A stretch of 22,661 bases of DNA from Nitrospiraceae bacterium (GTDB lineage Bacteria; Nitrospirota; Thermodesulfovibrionia; UBA6902), in the NCBI GenBank assembly GCA_020354155.1, contig CP070644.1, positions 1,708,077-1,730,737 on the forward strand. The letters run 5' to 3'. How positions within the stretch are numbered: the first letter of the stretch is position 1; each line of letters starts with the position of its first letter. Positions 14,764 through 21,519 of this stretch are shown here, in pieces. The notes below the pieces were generated by a model. The model did not search any database, was not told the origin of the DNA, and saw only the letters and a list, made by a program, of their open reading frames with translations. The translations under genes and the position numbers were made by a program.

Positions 14764-16453
14764 TCTGAACCCTTTCCGGATCTGTCATATAGGATTCCAG
14801 TATGTCAAGGGGAAGGGCACCCTGCTCCAGCAGTCTGTCATGAAACTTTTTTATATCAAACCGTTCTCCAAGAGCTTTCTTTAGTTTCTCCCGTAACTGC
14901 AGAATCTTCAACTCTCCGATCTTGTAGGACAGTGCCTGGCCGGGCATCACGATATAGCGGTCAATCTCTACTTCTATTTCATGCTGCTCAAGGCCTGTAT
15001 TTTCCACACAGTATCGTATGCAGTCATCCCTGCTCCACTTATACCAGTGAAGCCCTGTGTCAACAACAAGCCGTACTGCCCTCCATATTTCGTTGGTCAG
15101 GCGTCCGTATTCAGAATAAATATCCTGATAAAATCCCATCTCTTTGGCCAGCTTTTCAGCATATAAGGCCCATCCCTCAATAAAGGCTGTAGACCCTTCA
15201 TATCTCCGGAAATCCGGAATGTCCTTCAGTTCCTGCATAACGGCAATCTGCAGATGATGTCCGGGCACTGCCTCATGATATGCAAGGGCTTCCATGCCAA
15301 ACTTTGGCCTCTGCTCAGGTTTATAGGTATTCACATAAAAATAACCGGGCCTGGTAAAATCTTTAGGCGGCGGATAGTAGTATGCAGCAGGGGCTGCCTG
15401 TTCCCGGTATTTTTCTATTTCCTTTATATCATATTCAGCCTTTGGGATCCTGCCAAAAAACTTCGGCAGTTCCTTGTCCATTGCATCCAGAATTTCCCGG
15501 TAACCGGTCATGATCTCATCTGCCCCGGAAGGATACATCCCTTTCCCCTTCATGATATGCTCAGCAAATTCCCGTATTCCTCCTGTGAAGCCTGTTTTCT
15601 TTATGACCGTGCTGATCTCACTGCTGACTCTTGCTACCTCTGTCAGGCCTGTTTCATGTATCTCCTGTGGAGACAGGTTCGATGTTGTGTGATATCGTAC
15701 ATAGAACCTGTACATATCCTGACCGTCAGGCAGAGACCAGATCCCTTCTGTATCCCTGCAGTGCTGATTATAGTCATTGCTTAGATAATGAAGCAGCTTT
15801 TTATATGCAGATGTTACACTGCTGGAAAGAGCATTTTTCACGGCCTCCTTCAATTCCTCTTTTTCAGCATCAGAAAAATTATCCGACAGTTTCAGAAGAG
15901 GTTGATAGAAAGGATTGTCTTCCAGTTCCATGGCTGATAATGCTTCAACCTGCCCCAGAACATGTTCTATGCTTCTGCGAAATGCCGTTGTCCTGTGCTG
16001 CACGCCCTGCTTCAGGAGTTCAATTGTCTGGTCTATCTGCACCGTAAATGCATTAAGGCGACAAAGGTAGGTATGCACATCATGAACGGTGTGGAAGGGA
16101 TGGAATTCCACTATCTGCGGAAAATCAATGTGAGCCCCTGACATCTGATTCAGTGGAATGTAATGGGCCTTATATCTGTAGAACTCAAGATGATAGGAGA
16201 GCGTTTTTTTCAAGAGCCTGAGGTTCAGCTGCCCTGATAGATCCAGTGAACTGGCATCAATCGTTTCTGTCTTTGACAACAGATCTACTATATAATCCTG
16301 CTGAGTCCGTATTGATTCTTCAGAGAGGTCCTCGAGCTTGTCATTGTATCGATGGTCCCCGATATAGGTGGCAAAAGTCGGGTTAAACTGCAGCACATGC
16401 TCCCAGTATTCATTCAGACAGGTACCGAACAGTTCATCGCTGTTGTTATTCAT
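14756..16453 (-). CDS. DUF885 family zinc metallopeptidase
   Basis: This 565-residue protein belongs to the DUF885 family, mostly helical metalloproteins resembling M3/M32-type peptidases. The metal site is visible as HEAVPGHH (393-400), which supplies HExxxGHH, followed by Glu426 in IEGWALYAE. Other family blocks are YYYPPPKDFTRPGYFYVNT and the C-terminal MPGQALSYKIGELKI. No signal peptide is present, so it should act in the cytoplasm. The substrate is unknown, probably peptides. AGGGAA lies upstream of the ATG. It is first in an operon with mutS2 and divergent from the Crp/Fnr regulator across 228 bp. Confidence 0.92.
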   Translation of the reverse strand: MNNNSDELFGTCLNEYWEHVLQFNPTFATYIGDHRYNDKLEDLSEESIRTQQDYIVDLLSKTETIDASSLDLSGQLNLRLLKKTLSYHLEFYRYKAHYIPLNQMSGAHIDFPQIVEFHPFHTVHDVHTYLCRLNAFTVQIDQTIELLKQGVQHRTTAFRRSIEHVLGQVEALSAMELEDNPFYQPLLKLSDNFSDAEKEELKEAVKNALSSSVTSAYKKLLHYLSNDYNQHCRDTEGIWSLPDGQDMYRFYVRYHTTSNLSPQEIHETGLTEVARVSSEISTVIKKTGFTGGIREFAEHIMKGKGMYPSGADEIMTGYREILDAMDKELPKFFGRIPKAEYDIKEIEKYREQAAPAAYYYPPPKDFTRPGYFYVNTYKPEQRPKFGMEALAYHEAVPGHHLQIAVMQELKDIPDFRRYEGSTAFIEGWALYAEKLAKEMGFYQDIYSEYGRLTNEIWRAVRLVVDTGLHWYKWSRDDCIRYCVENTGLEQHEIEVEIDRYIVMPGQALSYKIGELKILQLREKLKKALGERFDIKKFHDRLLEQGALPLDILESYMTDPERVQNG

Positions 16454-16681
16454 TTTCTGTTCCCTGCTTTCATAATATTTTGTTCATGATATTAACATTT
16501 TCAGTTCTGAATCGTCCCTGACGCAGAGGACATGTACTGTGAACTTAATTGGCCTTCCGTGGCCAGCCTGTAACCCAATATAACGTGAAAAATATAATAA
16601 AGAATATTTTTTCTTCATAATGTAGAATGAACTATACCCCTTACATTCCAGGGATTGACGATTGCACGGAGGTAATACATC

Positions 16682-17368
16682 GTGTCCGACAGAGTTCTTG
16701 AAACGCTCGGGAAAAGTAAAATATTTTCTGTCCTCACTCGTGAGGAGCTCAATACAATCCGTCCTTATTTTGAGGAATTGAATCTCAGGAAGGACAACTA
16801 TGTCTTTATGGAAAGCGATCCGTCAGACTTCCTTTTTATTGCATCAAAGGGAAAAGTAAAGATAATCAAGCATTCAGCTGCTGGCAAGGATATTATCCTT
16901 GAAATCAAACTGCCCGGTGAACTGTTCTGCTGTTCCGCTGTGCTGGACAGCAGGCCATTTCCTGAATCAGCGCAGGCCATGGAGGATGGAACAGTTTTAA
17001 AAATCAGCCGCAGGAATCTTCTTAAAATCATGGATCAATTCCCTCTGCTGAAAGATGAGATGGGCAGATATACAAGCCGCAAACTCAGGGACGCCCATGA
17101 GATACTCAGGGATATTGCATCTGAAACTGCCGACAAACGAATCGCCCATGTATTGCTCAGGCTTGCTGATACAGCCGGGGTAGAGGAAGGAGGCTACACA
17201 AAAATAGACTTTCATATCACCCGCCAGGAGATCGCTGACATGATCGGGAGCACCGTTGAGACCTGCATCAGGATGATGAGCAGGTTTCAGAAAGAGGGAA
17301 TGATTGTTTCATCGGACAACAGGATCATGATCAACAAACAGGCTCTGGAAAATTACCTGGCCCAATAA
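16682..17368 (+). CDS. Crp/Fnr family transcriptional regulator
   Basis: This 228-residue regulator has an N-terminal cyclic-nucleotide-type beta barrel (about 15-125), a dimer helix (about 120-150) and a C-terminal winged helix (about 150-225) with the recognition segment ITRQEIADMIGSTVETCIRMMSRFQKEG. The start is GTG with GGAGG upstream. In the ligand pocket PGELFCCSAVLDSRPFPESAQ, the Arg-Ser pair of cAMP-binding CRP is replaced (PESA), and the N-terminal FNR Cys cluster is absent. It therefore probably senses neither cAMP nor oxygen through an FNR-type 4Fe-4S cluster; the Cys-Cys pair at 83-84 is notable. A TATAAT box at 16593-16598 could serve its promoter. It is divergent from the DUF885-mutS2 operon, which it might control. 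Confidence 0.92.
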   Translation: MSDRVLETLGKSKIFSVLTREELNTIRPYFEELNLRKDNYVFMESDPSDFLFIASKGKVKIIKHSAAGKDIILEIKLPGELFCCSAVLDSRPFPESAQAMEDGTVLKISRRNLLKIMDQFPLLKDEMGRYTSRKLRDAHEILRDIASETADKRIAHVLLRLADTAGVEEGGYTKIDFHITRQEIADMIGSTVETCIRMMSRFQKEGMIVSSDNRIMINKQALENYLAQ

Positions 17369-17585
17369 TACCCGGCGGTTCACAGAAGAATCCCCTCTTA
17401 TCTGTATTGACAATATTTTCACCACTGATTATATTATAGGGTTGCCATATTTCCGCGTTGTTGTCCTCGCCTTACCGAGTATTCGCAGAGGATACATTCA
17501 AAGGAAGCTGTGAGCACAAAAAGAGACCAGGGCTGCTGTGCGCTCTGTTCAGAAAATTGCAACTATCTGAAAGGAGGGTCTTACA

Positions 17586-17747
17586 ATGGCAGGAAAAGCA
17601 AAGTCAAAAACTGACGTATCTGCGAGAGCCGGTTCCAGAAACTCATCAAAGATCTGCAGCCTCTGCGGCAGGGACGTGAATGTTGTTATGGCCGTCACAT
17701 CAACAGGCAAAAAAAGTATGAAACGCCTCTGCTGCGCAGCAGCGTGA
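17586..17747 (+). CDS. Very small CxxC/CC zinc-ribbon-like protein (53 aa)
   Basis: This is a 53-residue gene with a strong AAAGGAGG 7-8 bp before its ATG and a 12-bp hairpin directly after its stop. The N-terminal half is Lys/Ser/Arg-rich and probably disordered. The rest contains KICSLCGRDVNVVMAVT and then SMKRLCCAA, so Cys pairs at both ends could hold one zinc (CxxC...CC). I do not recognise a named family. The basic tail and single zinc knuckle suggest nucleic-acid or ribosome binding, as a guess. A competing 73-codon frame over the same DNA starts upstream without a ribosome binding site. Confidence 0.75.
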   Translation: MAGKAKSKTDVSARAGSRNSSKICSLCGRDVNVVMAVTSTGKKSMKRLCCAAA

Positions 17748-17754
17748 TTCACTA

Positions 17755-17791
17755 TCTCCTGCAGAGATAAGAGAAACCGCTCTGCAGGAGA
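17755..17791 (+). terminator. Hairpin terminator after the 53-aa gene
   Basis: TCTCCTGCAGAG (17755-17766) pairs perfectly with CTCTGCAGGAGA (17780-17791) across a 13-base loop. A short T-rich tail follows, so termination is plausible but not textbook. It begins 7 bp after the stop codon. Confidence 0.65.
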
Positions 17792-17947
17792 TTTACTCTT
17801 CCAATACATTCCCTCTATACTGCAATTACGAGCCTATCCTCAGCGGGTAGAACCTACAGCGGTAATGTTATCACTATTTGCAAGCAAGTGAACTACCTCA
17901 ATTCTCTTAGTGTGCTGTCCCATGAATACACTGTAAAATTCCGTCCT

Positions 17948-18117
17948 GCTGTCATTCCCCGACGTGGAGGCTGTGTCATAACCCAGTTTTGTCATCGCGA
18001 GACACCGAAGGTGGCGTGGCGATCTCTTCTCTTTTAAGAGCTTTGAGAGATTGCTTCGTCGCTGCACTCCTCGCAATGACAATTCCGATACAGTCTGTTC
18101 GCGGGAATGATGACAGC
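17948..18117. repeat. Nested palindromic repeats (one element inside another)
   Basis: An inner element runs from TGTCATCGCGAG (17990) to CTCGCAATGACA (18081) with inner arms GCGATCTC and GAGATTGC, typical of a widespread ~90-bp intergenic repeat. It is enclosed by a second pair, GCTGTCATTCCCC (from 17948) and GGGAATGATGACAGC (to 18117). The 486-bp gap 17748-18233 is otherwise empty; reading frames here follow the repeat and are not credible genes. Confidence 0.75.
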
Positions 18118-18233
18118 TTGAGGACAATAAATCATACAATTTGATTTTAAGATACGTTCTGGTATCTCGCGAGTACAAATAAAATAAAGACACCCTCTGC
18201 AACCGGACCCTGGCAGGGTGATACTGTCTCTAT

Positions 18234-18425
18234 TCAGAGGTCCTCAGGCTTGCAAAGATTTTTTGCGCTATGGGCGGAGCGGCCACACTTTCTGCAAATA
18301 AATTGAGCGTCACTTACGAGCTCCTTTAACTTGTCTAAATCATTTTGTTTTGATACCTTGCAAAGATGTTCTTCGTCAACGCAGTCCACACCGCCCTGGC
18401 AGTCATAGTCATGCTTTTTCCCCAT
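18234..18425 (-). CDS. Six-cysteine small protein, probable metal binding (63 aa)
   Basis: The ATG at 18425 is chosen because AAAGGAGG lies 6-7 bp upstream; an in-frame upstream ATG at 18458 has none. The product has Cys at C-x5-C-x6-C (YDCQGGVDCVDEEHLC), a Lys/Asp/Leu helix, and then FICRKCGRSAHSAKNLCKP. Six Cys in 63 residues with a CxxC knuckle suggest zinc or iron-sulfur binding. I do not assign a family name, although the C-terminal block reads like a conserved motif from sulfate- or metal-reducing anaerobes. Repeats flank it on both sides. Confidence 0.8.
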   Translation of the reverse strand: MGKKHDYDCQGGVDCVDEEHLCKVSKQNDLDKLKELVSDAQFICRKCGRSAHSAKNLCKPEDL

Positions 18426-18458
18426 GTAAACCTCCTTTTTGTCTGGACATAGTATCAT

Positions 18459-18693
18459 CTTCTTTCCAGAGTTTGCAAAATTCTAACCAGCCTGTTTAGC
18501 CCTCTTTGTCAAAGAGGGCTAAGGGGTTGATTTTTGATTATAATTATTTCACAAAATACCCCTGAATATATGCCTGCCGGCAGACAGGCCCCTTATCCAA
18601 AGGGGAAGATCATCATGTATTTATAAAATTTTGTTGCGCACTCATTCTCGTGATAAATAAATAATTCAGGGACATTTTTCTTTTCTTTTCTGC
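18459..18693. repeat. Repeat-bearing spacer: perfect 13-bp hairpin and REP-like core
   Basis: TTAGCCCTCTTTG (18496-18508) and its exact inverse (18510-18522) form a 13-bp stem around one T. Further on, GCCTG/CAGGC (18572-18589) surrounds a TGCCGGCA-type centre, and CCCCTT/AAGGGG (18589-18605) forms another small stem. The REP-like core resembles the one at 9430. No gene is present in the spacer. Confidence 0.65.
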
Positions 18694-18722
18694 TTGACAA
18701 TTACAGTGCCGGATGGTAATTT
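18694..18722 (+). promoter_or_regulatory. Candidate sigma70 promoter for the first cold-shock gene
   Basis: A perfect TTGACA (18694-18699) and TAATTT (18717-18722) are separated by 17 bp. Transcription would start near 18729, giving an untranslated leader of about 120 bases, the kind of long leader typical of cold-shock genes. Confidence 0.6.
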
Positions 18723-18755
18723 ATTCCTACAAGTTTCAGAAGTTTTTGCAGGCCA

Positions 18756-18824
18756 GGCCACAACGACTTTTAGCTTTGTGGTCTTTTTTATTATTTAAAG
18801 CAGGTCGTTCTGATACTTTAGTAT
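18756..18824 (+). promoter_or_regulatory. Structured leader of csp: attenuator-like hairpin and alternative pairing
   Basis: GGCCACAA (18756-18763) pairs with TTGTGGTC (18776-18783), with one G-U, and is followed by a T-rich stretch, so it resembles an intrinsic terminator inside the leader. AACGAC (18762-18767), at the loop edge, can instead pair with GTCGTT (18804-18809). A small ATACT/AGTAT hairpin (18813-18824) lies just before the Shine-Dalgarno. Seen by eye; no folding energy was computed. Confidence 0.4.
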
Positions 18825-18848
18825 TATGTAAGGAGGAGAGTACAGAAA

Positions 18849-19049
18849 ATGGTGAACGGAACTGTAAAATGGTTCAATGAGTCCAAAGGCTTCGGTTTTA
18901 TCTCAAGAGATGAAGGCAGTGATGTCTTTGTCCATTATTCCTCAATAGCCGGCGGCGGATTCAAATCACTTCTCGAAGGCGATTCAGTCACTTTTGAGAT
19001 TGAAGACGGCCCCAAAGGCCCCAAGGCAATTAACGTAGAAAAAATGTAA
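18849..19049 (+). CDS. Cold-shock domain protein
   Basis: This is a 66-residue CspA-type single-stranded nucleic acid binding protein that melts RNA structure, often after temperature or growth changes. RNP1 is visible as KGFGFIS (13-19) and RNP2 as VFVHYSSI (26-33); the N-terminal GTVKWFNESKGFGFI is canonical. AAGGAGGAG precedes the ATG. It has its own promoter candidate, a long structured leader and a strong downstream terminator, so it is monocistronic. A paralogue on the other strand (21057-21257) differs at many positions in the C-terminal half. Confidence 0.96.
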   Translation: MVNGTVKWFNESKGFGFISRDEGSDVFVHYSSIAGGGFKSLLEGDSVTFEIEDGPKGPKAINVEKM

Positions 19050-19058
19050 GGGAATGTA

Positions 19059-19093
19059 AAGCCCCCCTGCTTATGCAGGGGGGCTTTTTTTTA
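19059..19093 (+). terminator. Strong rho-independent terminator after csp
   Basis: AAGCCCCCCTGC pairs perfectly with GCAGGGGGGCTT around a TTAT loop and runs into eight T. It starts 10 bp after the stop codon. Confidence 0.95.
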
Positions 19094-19152
19094 TTTTTAA
19101 TTATATTGAGTATAATAAACGCAAAATCAGAGAACAGGAAAGATATCTGGCA

Positions 19153-19341
19153 ATGATGAAACCTATCAAGGACGAGTATGACAAAGCTTTTGCAAAAAGC
19201 AACGAGATTAAAGAAGACCTTAAAAAACTTGAGTCAGAGACGCCCCATGACCATTATAATATCACCATCACGCGGGATAGACTTGCATACTGGGAAGGGA
19301 AAACAGAAGGCCTCAAGTTTGCCCTTGACCATCTGAAATAA
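19153..19341 (+). CDS. Small helical hypothetical protein (62 aa)
   Basis: This is a short charged protein, probably a helical hairpin: DEYDKAFAKSNEIKEDLKKL, a turn at ETPHDHYN, and then a second helix ending GKTEGLKFALDHLK. No Cys or membrane span is present and I do not recognise a family. AGGAAAGA lies a little far (about 12 bp) from the two consecutive ATG codons; the second, at 19156, could also be used. It sits between the csp terminator and the promoter of the PilZ gene, so it would need its own promoter in the AT-rich 19094-19140 stretch. Confidence 0.6.
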   Translation: MMKPIKDEYDKAFAKSNEIKEDLKKLESETPHDHYNITITRDRLAYWEGKTEGLKFALDHLK

Positions 19342-19437
19342 CCCTCCCTGAATGCTTCATCAACTCTGTTTTACCAGTCACTCCCGCTGAGCTCAACTCT
19401 GACTGATATTAGTTATTTTTATGACCTAAAATAAACC

Positions 19438-19466
19438 TTGACAACCAGTGTCTATTGGAATAAAGT
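19438..19466 (+). promoter_or_regulatory. Candidate sigma70 promoter for the PilZ-CBM48 gene
   Basis: Perfect TTGACA (19438-19443) followed after 17 bp by TAAAGT (19461-19466), about 45 bp upstream of the start codon. Confidence 0.5.
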
Positions 19467-19511
19467 CTACTAATGTCTTTCTAATGCTTTCACAATGAAA
19501 GGAGCGATAGT

Positions 19512-20273
19512 ATGCAAAGAAATAATCGTCAGTATGAAAGATATGACCTCCCTTTAATTGTCAAATTCAGACCCACCTACGGGTCAATACCCTTCTCCCT
19601 CGGACTGACCAAGAATATGTCTTTTGACGGTTTAAGCATTGAGTCCAGGGACTTTAAATTTATAAAACATGAAGAACTTGAAATGGAGTTAAAGCTTCCC
19701 CAGAACGGTTCTGTTATTTCCCTTCACGGCAATGTTATCTGGAGAATGGAGACAGAGAAAACGAGCCGTGCCGGAATCAGCCTGCATGAAATGAGCAAGG
19801 AAGCAAAAAGGCAGATGATTAAGAGGATATCGGAATACAGCAATATACCCCTTGAGAATCCTGAACGGACAAATGTAATTGTCAGAAAAATTAAGAAGAG
19901 CACCAAGGTAAAAGAAGTCCTGAAGAAGGCAGCCATGAAGGTACCGCATAAAGCTCCTCCTGCTGATAATGGCTTTAAAAAGGACTATCGGAAGGATGGT
20001 GCCCTGTGCAGAGTCACATTCAGACTTCCCATGTCGGCAGCACCGGGATCAAGGGATGTCAGGATTGTTGGTGACTTTAATCAATGGGACAGGGATGCCT
20101 CACCCATGAAGCGGTTAAAGAACGGTGATTTTCTCATTACCCTGGACCTCACATCCGGGCAGGAGTACAGGTTCAGATATCTGATTAACGGCAATCAGTG
20201 GGAAAATGACTTGAATGCTGACAAGTATTTACCAAATGATTTCGGCTCTGATGATTCAGTAGTGATCGTTTAA
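19512..20273 (+). CDS. PilZ domain fused to a glycogen-binding CBM48/AMPK-type domain
   Basis: This 253-residue protein joins two known domains. Residues about 5-110 are a PilZ domain with both c-di-GMP motifs, RQYER (6-10, RxxxR) and NMSFDG (35-40, [DN]xSxxG), so ligand binding is likely. A Lys-rich linker (about 120-160) leads to a beta-sandwich of the isoamylase N-terminal/AMPK-beta type, residues about 163-253, with VTFRLP, the hallmark VRIVGDFNQWD (183-193), YRFRYLINGNQWEND and a DDSVVIV end. Such modules bind alpha-glucan. Together they suggest c-di-GMP control of, or targeting to, glycogen or another glucan, but this is inferred. GAAAGGAG precedes the ATG. No signal peptide is seen, so it is cytoplasmic. 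Confidence 0.9.
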   Translation: MQRNNRQYERYDLPLIVKFRPTYGSIPFSLGLTKNMSFDGLSIESRDFKFIKHEELEMELKLPQNGSVISLHGNVIWRMETEKTSRAGISLHEMSKEAKRQMIKRISEYSNIPLENPERTNVIVRKIKKSTKVKEVLKKAAMKVPHKAPPADNGFKKDYRKDGALCRVTFRLPMSAAPGSRDVRIVGDFNQWDRDASPMKRLKNGDFLITLDLTSGQEYRFRYLINGNQWENDLNADKYLPNDFGSDDSVVIV

Positions 20274-20295
20274 TTAATCCGTAAAACATATGTTG

Positions 20296-20529
20296 TCACG
20301 ATTCTGAAATAATTTTAACGGGAAACCCCAGTTTTCTGACAGCAAGAAAAACATTTTTTCTGTCTATAACATCCGCATCATACTTGACCTCGATGAAGTC
20401 GTCGATAAAACTTACAGTCGCCTCCTCTATTCCCTCTTTATCAAGAAGTATGTTTTCCATGTCCTCGGCACACCCGGTGCAGACTATCCCCTCTGCCTTG
20501 AGCCTCATTTCTTTCAGATTCTTTTCCAT
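20296..20529 (-). CDS. Heavy-metal-associated (HMA) domain protein, CopZ-like
   Basis: This is a 77-residue ferredoxin-like fold of the HMA family, which binds Cu(I), Zn or other soft metals. The metal loop is GIVCTGC (Cys17 and Cys20), followed by the expected helix (AEDMENILLDKEGIEEA), strand pair (VSFIDDFIEVKYD) and final helix/strand (RKNVFLAVRKLGFPVKII). The usual Met before the first Cys (GMxCxxC) is Val here. No ATPase lies next to it. Its start has AGGAAA upstream. The PilZ gene is convergent, with 22 bp between stops and no obvious shared terminator. Confidence 0.9.
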   Translation of the reverse strand: MEKNLKEMRLKAEGIVCTGCAEDMENILLDKEGIEEATVSFIDDFIEVKYDADVIDRKNVFLAVRKLGFPVKIISES

Positions 20530-20674
20530 TTGATTTTTCCTGATCTACGAAGCAGTAATCGTTTATTGTAACAAAATACCTAACCGCACATCTGACTATG
20601 GCACCAGTGAGGGAATCTCGCCCTGCCCTCCTGACTATATTCGATGATGTATCAGTGGGCCAGGCAACAAGCAG

Positions 20675-20788
20675 ATTTATACCGTCAATTATTTCACGAC
20701 CGATATCTCAGGTTTTGAAGGTCTTGTTGGAAAGGATTGTCTGGCAAAATACTCTGTTCAGATAGACAGAAAAAGAAATCCCCTGTAA
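20675..20788 (+). pseudogene. Possible remnant of a retropepsin-like aspartyl protease
   Basis: A short open stretch, without start codon or ribosome binding site, encodes about 37 residues containing DISGFEGLVGKDCLAKYSVQ and then ending IDRKRNPL before a stop. This resembles the C-terminal GLLGxDFLxxYxVxID block of bacterial retropepsin-like proteases. The N-terminal catalytic DTGA half is not present upstream. The wider gap 20530-21056 (527 bp) holds only broken reading frames on both strands, including a 67-codon minus-strand ORF (20708-20911) that I cannot support. The homology is from memory and needs a search. Confidence 0.3.
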
Positions 20789-21056
20789 TTTGACGAGCTT
20801 CCTGACAGCACTGATACCCCTGCGGGAAACAACGAAGTGTGGTGGAGGATCACCTTCCACAACTTCAAATCCCGGCGAAACAGCTTTCAATAATACAGGG
20901 ACAGGCTGCACACTCGGGAAAGATCAAGAAACTGAGAGAGCTTGCAGACCGGCAGTGTGAAGAAGCCAATTTCCTGGTAGACAGTTTCAGCACTATGTGA
21001 GCGTGAACTCTGTCCCCCCTCAATGGCCTTCATTCAGTCCTGCAGTCCGGTCAGTC

Positions 21057-21257
21057 TTACAGCTTTGTTATGTTTGTTGCCTTTGGTCCCTTATCGCTTT
21101 CAACAATCTCAAAGCTTACCTGGTCACCTTCGGCAAGGGTCTTAAAACCTTCACCGCTGATCTCAGAGTAATGAGCAAAGACGTCAGGTCCGTTTTCCTG
21201 GGAAATGAACCCAAACCCCTTTGACTCATTGAACCACTTTACAATTCCTGTTGGCAT
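21057..21257 (-). CDS. Cold-shock domain protein (second copy)
   Basis: This is a 66-residue CspA-type protein with RNP1 KGFGFIS and RNP2 VFAHYSEI, where the second differs from the first paralogue (VFVHYSSI). The C-terminal half (GFKTLAEGDQVSFEIVESDKG) differs from the first copy by many conservative changes, so the two are diverged paralogues and not a recent duplication. GAGAGGAA precedes the ATG. The leader up to the tRNA gene is about 185 bases long; a TTGACT (21397-21402, minus strand) may be a -35 box. No clear terminator follows; three CAGTC repeats (21033-21056) are seen instead. Confidence 0.95.
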   Translation of the reverse strand: MPTGIVKWFNESKGFGFISQENGPDVFAHYSEISGEGFKTLAEGDQVSFEIVESDKGPKATNITKL

Positions 21258-21442
21258 ACTGCTTTTCCTCTCTCTCTGAAATTGAAGTTATAAGGAGGTT
21301 GTCATACATAAACCTGATGAAGTGAAGAAAGGGGTCTGCACACAACATATTCTCCATCAAACTTCCTTCAAAAGATTGCCATAATAAAAGGCAGATAGTC
21401 AAGCATATTTTAATGAATACTTTATGCTTCCACAGCAAAAAA

Positions 21443-21519
21443 TGGCGCCCTCTGCATGACTCGAACATGCGACACCAGGATTAGGAATCCTGTGCTCTAT
21501 CCACCTGAGCTAAGAGGGC
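21443..21519 (-). tRNA. tRNA-Arg (anticodon CCT)
   Basis: A full 77-nt cloverleaf reads on the minus strand: acceptor GCCCTCT/AGAGGGC, D-stem GCTC/GAGC, anticodon stem CAGGA/TCCTG with loop TTCCTAA, T-stem GCATG/CATGC with loop TTCGAGT, discriminator G and encoded CCA. Anticodon CCT reads AGG codons. It lies about 185 bp upstream of the second cold-shock gene, in the same orientation. Confidence 0.97.

Noticed and set aside
17458..17679. 73-codon ORF overlapping the 53-aa CxxC gene
   Set aside because: It lacks a ribosome binding site and competes with a frame that has a strong one, a Cys pattern and a terminator.
17840..18202. 120-codon minus-strand ORF
   Set aside because: It lies entirely on the nested palindromic repeat; the reading frame is a by-product of repeat sequence.
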